A DNA stretch of 9,903 bases from Methylacidiphilaceae bacterium UBA1321 (GTDB lineage: Bacteria > Verrucomicrobiota > Verrucomicrobiia > Methylacidiphilales > UBA1321): the NCBI GenBank assembly GCA_002306945.1, contig DBTH01000103.1:1-9903 (forward strand), read 5' to 3'. A program made the position numbers and the translations under genes. The notes beneath the pieces were generated by a model, which was given only the letters and a program-made list of their open reading frames with translations, was not told where the DNA came from and did no database searches. Within the stretch, counting starts at the first letter, position 1, and each line of letters begins with the position of its first letter. This document shows, piece by piece, positions 6,284 to 9,903 of the stretch.

Positions 6284-6415
6284 TGGTTGCGAGACGGCTC
6301 CGGTGTTGCGTTCGGAGACGAGAGGACTGAGTTCTCCGGTCGGTAGCCATTTCGGCAGGCGATCCGTCGGCCGGACAACAAAGGGTAAGTTCTTATCAGG
6401 TTGCGACCGTAGCGA

Positions 6416-8038
6416 TCAGATGTTGTGACGGCGGCGGCGCAGGGTTCCGATGGTGACGGCGATGATCGTCGCGCCGAGAAGCGCAACGGAACTCGGCTCG
6501 GGGACGACGGCGGTGATAAACCCGCTGGCATCGATGGCCGCCGTGTAGCCGGAGTAATCGGCGAAGACGATCTCGGACAATTGCGTGGAACTCAAGCCTG
6601 TGGCGTCGGTGCCGAAGCGCAGGGTCGATGTGGTGCCGTCCAGGGTTCCATAGATGGTCAGGGTCATGCCACTGGTCCAGAGGTTGGCGCTGTTGGCGAA
6701 GACGAGAGCCGATCCGGAACCGAGGGTGAGAATGGAATTGCCGGTCAGGGTGAGGGAGCCGAGAGTTTCAGAGTTGGCACCGGCATTGAACGAGCCGCCC
6801 GCCAGGGTCAGGTTGGCGGCGTTGGCGATCTGGTTGGAAGCGCCCAGTTGCAACGTGGCTCCGCTGTCGACGGTGACGTTGCCGTTGAGGGCGTTGACGC
6901 CCGCGGTCTTTTGCAGCAGGAGTGTGCCGGCAACGACTTCCATGCCAATGCTGGAGTTGTAGGTGTTGGCTGTTGTGCCGCCGAAAATCACCGTACCATT
7001 GCCGGTTTTCTGGAAGACTGTAGCTCCCGCTGTGCCGCCGCTGATCGTTCCGTTGAACTGGGCGATATTGTTGTCGGTGGCAAAGAAACGGTGAATGCGG
7101 GCATTGGTGTCGGTGATGGCGTAATTGCCCGCGTAGGTGACAGTGCTTTTGGCTGAGGCGGTGGCGGAGGTGTCGTTGGCGCCGATGATGATAACGTTCG
7201 AGGAGGCCCCGGCGGTGCCTGCGGCATAAGTGGCAATGTTATCTGAGACGATAACCCCGTTCTTGACGCCGTAGAGGGCGGCATTGCTATTGGCGCTGGT
7301 GCCTGTACCGAGGCGGATACTGCCGGATGTGTCGATGCTGCTGTAAAGGTTCAGGGTGGCCGGATTGACGTCGGTATTGGAGTAGGTGCCGGAGACCCAT
7401 AAGGCGTCACCGGTATAGCTGGAGGACCATGTTCCGTTCCAGTTGACGGTACCGCTGTTGACCCTCATATTTCCAGCGCCGATGATGGTGCCGTTGATAT
7501 TGACGAGACCGTTACCATTATTGCCTCCATTAATGGTGACGGAACCGGATACCGTGTATCCCGAGTTGATATAAATTATCGAGCCTGTAGAGGCCGATGT
7601 TGTGTTGTTAAAAGCGATGTTACCTCCGTTATAGGCAGCCAGGTTGGTGGCAATGGTCAGGGTTTGGAGCGAAGTTTTGCTTTGCCCTACTGATATGCCC
7701 CCTGAGCCGATGGTCAGGGTGACTGCGCCGGAGAGTGTGACGTTGAGATTGCCGGTGCCGGCACCACCAAGATAAAAGCCATAGGCCGATTCGTTGGCGG
7801 TCAGGCTGAGGGTTTTGTTGACTGTGGAGGAGGTATCGTTAGTGATGCGTGGATAGTCTGTGGTCGCGGATGTGGGAGCGTAACCCATGGTCCAGTTAGT
7901 GCCTGTTTCCCATGTGCCTCCATCGATGCCAGTCCAGTAAAAATTGGTGGTTGAGGCCGCCGAGATAGGATTCCAACCGCTCCATGAAATCAAAAGGAGC
8001 GCTGACATGAGGAGTGTGAAGGGAGTTGGTTTGCTCAT
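6416..8038 (-). CDS. PEP-CTERM surface protein with autotransporter-type beta-strand repeat
   Basis: From ATG 8036-8038 the protein has 540 residues. A signal peptide covers about 1-28, with hydrophobic core LLMSALLLISW and a cleavage region near PISAA. The long middle is rich in Gly, Asn, Ser and Thr, typical of secreted beta-helix proteins. A unit at about 341-377 (VFQKTGNGTVIFGG ... VVAGTLLLQK) matches the autotransporter-associated beta-strand repeat as I know it. The C-terminus holds VPEPSS (512-517), a hydrophobic helix (about 518-533) and RRRR, the PEP-CTERM sorting signal handled by exosortase. The protein is thus exported and probably cleaved and displayed or released with exopolysaccharide. 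No exosortase is in the window. The frame extends 46 codons upstream, but that part lacks signal character, so M47 was chosen; no clear Shine-Dalgarno precedes it. It lies downstream of the LysM gene on the same strand, separated by 176 bases and a hairpin. Confidence 0.92.
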   Translation of the reverse strand: MSKPTPFTLLMSALLLISWSGWNPISAASTTNFYWTGIDGGTWETGTNWTMGYAPTSATTDYPRITNDTSSTVNKTLSLTANESAYGFYLGGAGTGNLNVTLSGAVTLTIGSGGISVGQSKTSLQTLTIATNLAAYNGGNIAFNNTTSASTGSIIYINSGYTVSGSVTINGGNNGNGLVNINGTIIGAGNMRVNSGTVNWNGTWSSSYTGDALWVSGTYSNTDVNPATLNLYSSIDTSGSIRLGTGTSANSNAALYGVKNGVIVSDNIATYAAGTAGASSNVIIIGANDTSATASAKSTVTYAGNYAITDTNARIHRFFATDNNIAQFNGTISGGTAGATVFQKTGNGTVIFGGTTANTYNSSIGMEVVAGTLLLQKTAGVNALNGNVTVDSGATLQLGASNQIANAANLTLAGGSFNAGANSETLGSLTLTGNSILTLGSGSALVFANSANLWTSGMTLTIYGTLDGTTSTLRFGTDATGLSSTQLSEIVFADYSGYTAAIDASGFITAVVPEPSSVALLGATIIAVTIGTLRRRRHNI

Positions 8039-8140
8039 GTCCACAATGTAATCATCGCGCACGTAGGAAACAACGCGAAGGATGTGCTTATCGTTGCATG
8101 AAGAATCCTTTTTCGAGGCATTTGGAAGGTTGACCTGGAA

Positions 8141-8149
8141 GGGGGGGGG
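8141..8149 (+). repeat. G9 homopolymer tract upstream of the PEP-CTERM gene
   Basis: Nine consecutive G residues (C on the coding strand of the downstream gene) lie about 103 bases upstream of the PEP-CTERM start codon, in the intergenic region. Tracts of this length can vary by slippage. The reading may also be a sequencing artefact. Confidence 0.7.
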
Positions 8150-8187
8150 CGCTTCAACGGAAGCGTGGGAATGCAACGGCTGTAGCG

Positions 8188-8210
8188 GGCTCTTTGTTTT
8201 GAAAAGAGCC
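8188..8210 (-). terminator. Hairpin just after the LysM/NlpC gene
   Basis: GGCTCTTT (8188-8195) and AAAGAGCC (8203-8210) form a perfect 8-bp stem with a 7-base loop, extendable by GCG/CGC past a bulge. It begins 4 bases beyond the TAA of the LysM gene. No T-run follows on the minus strand, so it may stabilise the 3' end rather than terminate strongly. Confidence 0.55.
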
Positions 8211-8214
8211 GCGA

Positions 8215-9735
8215 TTACTGTGCGGAGGCGACTTGAGTCGCGGAGAGGCCGAGCGGGCGTCCGAAGGCGACGAAGCGGCCCTTGTGCTGGACAAAGCCGA
8301 ACCAGGTGCTGTAACCACCAGCGGTTTTGAGCGGCTCAAAGATGTAGATGTTCGGGCCACCGCGCTTGGTGCCGTATTTGCCGTAGCTGCTACTCTGGGA
8401 ACCGGCCATCATCATGCGGCCCTTGGCGTCTTTGCCGAGGTAGATGGTGACGTGGGTGATTGGCGGATCGCGTTCGGGTTTGTAGGTGTGTTCCCAGAAG
8501 AGGAGATCGCCCACGCGGAGGTTGCGTTCGAGGTAATCGACATCGGGCTGGGAGTTCGCGTTGAGCGGAACGTCCCAGGCGAGGTTCTTTTGTTTGAGAT
8601 CGTAGTATTGATCCGATGCGCAGCGGGGGAGTTGAAGGCCGATGGCGCGCTTGTAGATGTAACGGCTCGTGTTGGAGCAGTCCATGTCCCACGGTTTGCT
8701 TTCTCCCGGTGGGAACCAGGTCTGATCGTAGCCGAGATCCTGCTTGGCGAGGTGCTCGGATTCGTTAACCAGGCGGGATTGCGCTTCGTTGAGGGTGACG
8801 GTGTGGGGAATGCGGACGACCGAGTTTGGCGAAACGACTCCGGCGGGAGCGGTTTCGGTCAGACGGGCGACTGTTGGGGCCGTTGCGGGAGCGGTGTTGG
8901 CGGTAACGTTGGCAGCGGCGGGTTTATTCGTATTCGGAACGATCGCGCCGGGTTGGGGTGTGGGAAGGGCTCCACCGGTGGAAACCACTGGGGTGGCCGC
9001 TGACGCGGTTGTCGATTGGCGGGCTGAGGCGGGGACTACTGTCGAGTATCCGGCCTTGGAGTTGACTCCTCCGGTTTGATTGCCCGGCAGTACGGAAGCG
9101 GTTGTTGCGGGGCGGATGGTGGCGCTGGTCGGGGCCGGTTGCTGCGGCGCGGGTGTGACCAAAGTGGGTGTGGTGGAGGGAATCGCGATTGTCGTGACTT
9201 GAGTGGGAGTCGGATTGGGAGCGGGTATCGGCGCAGGTTGGGATGCCGTCTGCATGGGCTGAACCGGTTGCGGCGGGCGATAGACGAATCCGGCTTGTGG
9301 CAATTTCAAAACCTGGCCGACGTAGATGTGATCGTTCTTGAGGTGGTTGAGCGCCTTGATCGTTTCGAGCGTTGTATCGTTGCTCTTGCCGATGCGGTAG
9401 AGATTGTCTCCGGGTTTGACCTTGTAGGTTTTGCCGGAAGCAGGCGGCAGCGAAGAAGAGGATTTGACGACGGCTTTTTCGCTCGAAACTGGAGTTGGGG
9501 CCGGAATCGCTGCGGGCGTTGCGGTCTGGGCGGGGACTATTGTGGCCGGGGTGGAAACCGAAGTCGATTCGGGTTTGGAAACTGGTTCCGGTGTGGCGCT
9601 CAAGCGCGTGGCTGTTTCGGTGGCGCGGGCCGCGCTAATGTGTCCACCGTAAATCGTCGCGTCGTCGTTGGCCGACAAAACAGAAGTCGATAGGAGGAGT
9701 CCAATCGTCCAGAGGGCGGGTTGACGATACTTCAT
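8215..9735 (-). CDS. Secreted LysM plus NlpC/P60 peptidoglycan hydrolase
   Basis: This 506-residue protein has a signal peptide at about 1-22 (hydrophobic WTIGLLLSTSVLSA). A low-complexity Pro/Ala/Thr/Ser stretch leads to a LysM domain at about 103-146 (YKVKPGDNLYRIGKSN ... VGQVLKLP), which binds glycan strands of peptidoglycan. A second long Pro/Ala/Thr linker spans about 151-305. The C-terminal domain is NlpC/P60-like, with probable nucleophile Cys353 in MDCSNTSRYIY, followed by LRVGDLLFW (406-414) and probable His428 in THVTIYLG. Such enzymes cut stem peptides in the periplasm or cell wall, usually at D-Glu to diamino acid bonds. The motif DCSN differs from the usual DCSG. The flexible linker lets the catalytic domain reach its substrate while LysM holds the wall. 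No strong ribosome binding site precedes ATG 9733-9735. TAAAAT (9754-9759, minus strand) could be a -10 box. Confidence 0.93.
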   Translation of the reverse strand: MKYRQPALWTIGLLLSTSVLSANDDATIYGGHISAARATETATRLSATPEPVSKPESTSVSTPATIVPAQTATPAAIPAPTPVSSEKAVVKSSSSLPPASGKTYKVKPGDNLYRIGKSNDTTLETIKALNHLKNDHIYVGQVLKLPQAGFVYRPPQPVQPMQTASQPAPIPAPNPTPTQVTTIAIPSTTPTLVTPAPQQPAPTSATIRPATTASVLPGNQTGGVNSKAGYSTVVPASARQSTTASAATPVVSTGGALPTPQPGAIVPNTNKPAAANVTANTAPATAPTVARLTETAPAGVVSPNSVVRIPHTVTLNEAQSRLVNESEHLAKQDLGYDQTWFPPGESKPWDMDCSNTSRYIYKRAIGLQLPRCASDQYYDLKQKNLAWDVPLNANSQPDVDYLERNLRVGDLLFWEHTYKPERDPPITHVTIYLGKDAKGRMMMAGSQSSSYGKYGTKRGGPNIYIFEPLKTAGGYSTWFGFVQHKGRFVAFGRPLGLSATQVASAQ

Positions 9736-9755
9736 GGCTATGAAGCTAACACGAT

Positions 9756-9784
9756 TTTACACAATACAAAGTAAAAAGTTTATT
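9756..9784 (+). promoter_or_regulatory. Candidate rightward promoter at the window's right end
   Basis: TTTACA (9756-9761, 5 of 6 to TTGACA), a 17-base spacer and TTTATT (9779-9784, 4 of 6 to TATAAT) lie in the divergent region upstream of a GGAGG ribosome binding site. The region is AT-rich, so chance matches are likely. Confidence 0.3.
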
Positions 9785-9814
9785 TTTCTAAGATTTTTGA
9801 TTGGAGGCGATTGG

Positions 9815-9892
9815 ATGAAAAAACGGCATGGATTTTATCGACTAACGTACGGTGTAAGTAGATCCAACCGCAGCCATGAATCCAAAAGGTAA
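9815..9892 (+). CDS. 25-codon mini-ORF with a strong ribosome binding site
   Basis: ATG 9815-9817 is preceded by GGAGG at 9803-9807 with a 7-base spacer, the best Shine-Dalgarno in the window. The frame encodes 25 residues, beginning MKKRHGFYRL and ending in TAA at 9890-9892. The peptide is very basic (Lys/Arg/His-rich) with no membrane segment. It overlaps in another frame the ATG at 9876, which may begin a larger gene, so it could be a leader peptide coupling translation. Its reality is uncertain. Confidence 0.35.
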   Translation: MKKRHGFYRLTYGVSRSNRSHESKR

Positions 9893-9903
9893 TCCTCCAG
9901 CTC
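9876..9903 (+). CDS. Possible start of a gene leaving the window
   Basis: ATG 9876-9878 opens a frame MNPKGNPPA that runs off the right edge. An in-frame TAA at 9855-9857 closes the frame upstream, so this would be its first start. There is no ribosome binding site of its own. Nine residues are too few to assign a family. Confidence 0.3.

Noticed and set aside
6425..7156. Plus-strand 243-codon frame inside the PEP-CTERM gene
   Set aside because: It is a Gly/Asp-rich antisense frame of a gene with a clear signal peptide and sorting signal.
8233..9003. Plus-strand 256-codon frame inside the LysM gene
   Set aside because: It is an antisense shadow; the minus strand encodes recognisable LysM and NlpC/P60 domains.
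1..9903. CRISPR array or insertion sequence
   Set aside because: No regularly spaced repeat series and no transposase-like frame with terminal inverted repeats were seen on either strand.

Overview
The window reads as a chromosomal segment of a Verrucomicrobiota bacterium. Three things point there. A large gene at the left edge matches the 'Verru_Chthon cassette protein A' family. A surface protein ends in a PEP-CTERM sorting signal behind an autotransporter-type beta-strand repeat. Several genes lack an obvious Shine-Dalgarno sequence. Assignments rest on motif recognition by eye; no database search was run.

Layout. Positions 1-2451 (+) hold the 3' part of the Verru_Chthon cassette A gene, whose 5' end lies outside the window. 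Positions 2501-2776 (-) hold a small three-helix membrane protein convergent with it. From about 2800 to 5300 the composition becomes clearly AT-richer. This accessory block holds a two-gene operon of unknown function (2933-3418 and 3431-3829, +) and a convergent tyrosine recombinase (3964-5175, -), and it abuts a tRNA-Tyr gene (5314-5396, +). The first operon protein carries an R-X4-H motif of the kind found in HEPN ribonucleases. The second is a short helical protein with one N-terminal membrane segment. Together they are the best candidate here for an undescribed defence or toxin-type module.

Right of the tRNA the sequence returns to ordinary, GC-richer chromosome: a 44-residue lipoprotein (5687-5821, +) closed by a strong intrinsic terminator, an ArsC/Spx-family protein (5933-6283, +), a PEP-CTERM surface protein (6416-8038, -) and a secreted LysM plus NlpC/P60 cell-wall hydrolase (8215-9735, -). 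The last 168 bases are a divergent promoter region with a 25-codon mini-ORF and possibly the first codons of a gene leaving the window.

The core genes concern the cell envelope (pilin-cassette protein, lipoprotein, sorted surface protein, peptidoglycan hydrolase) but do not form one operon. The accessory block looks like a small mobile island that brought or kept its own integrase. Its precise ends could not be found by eye.
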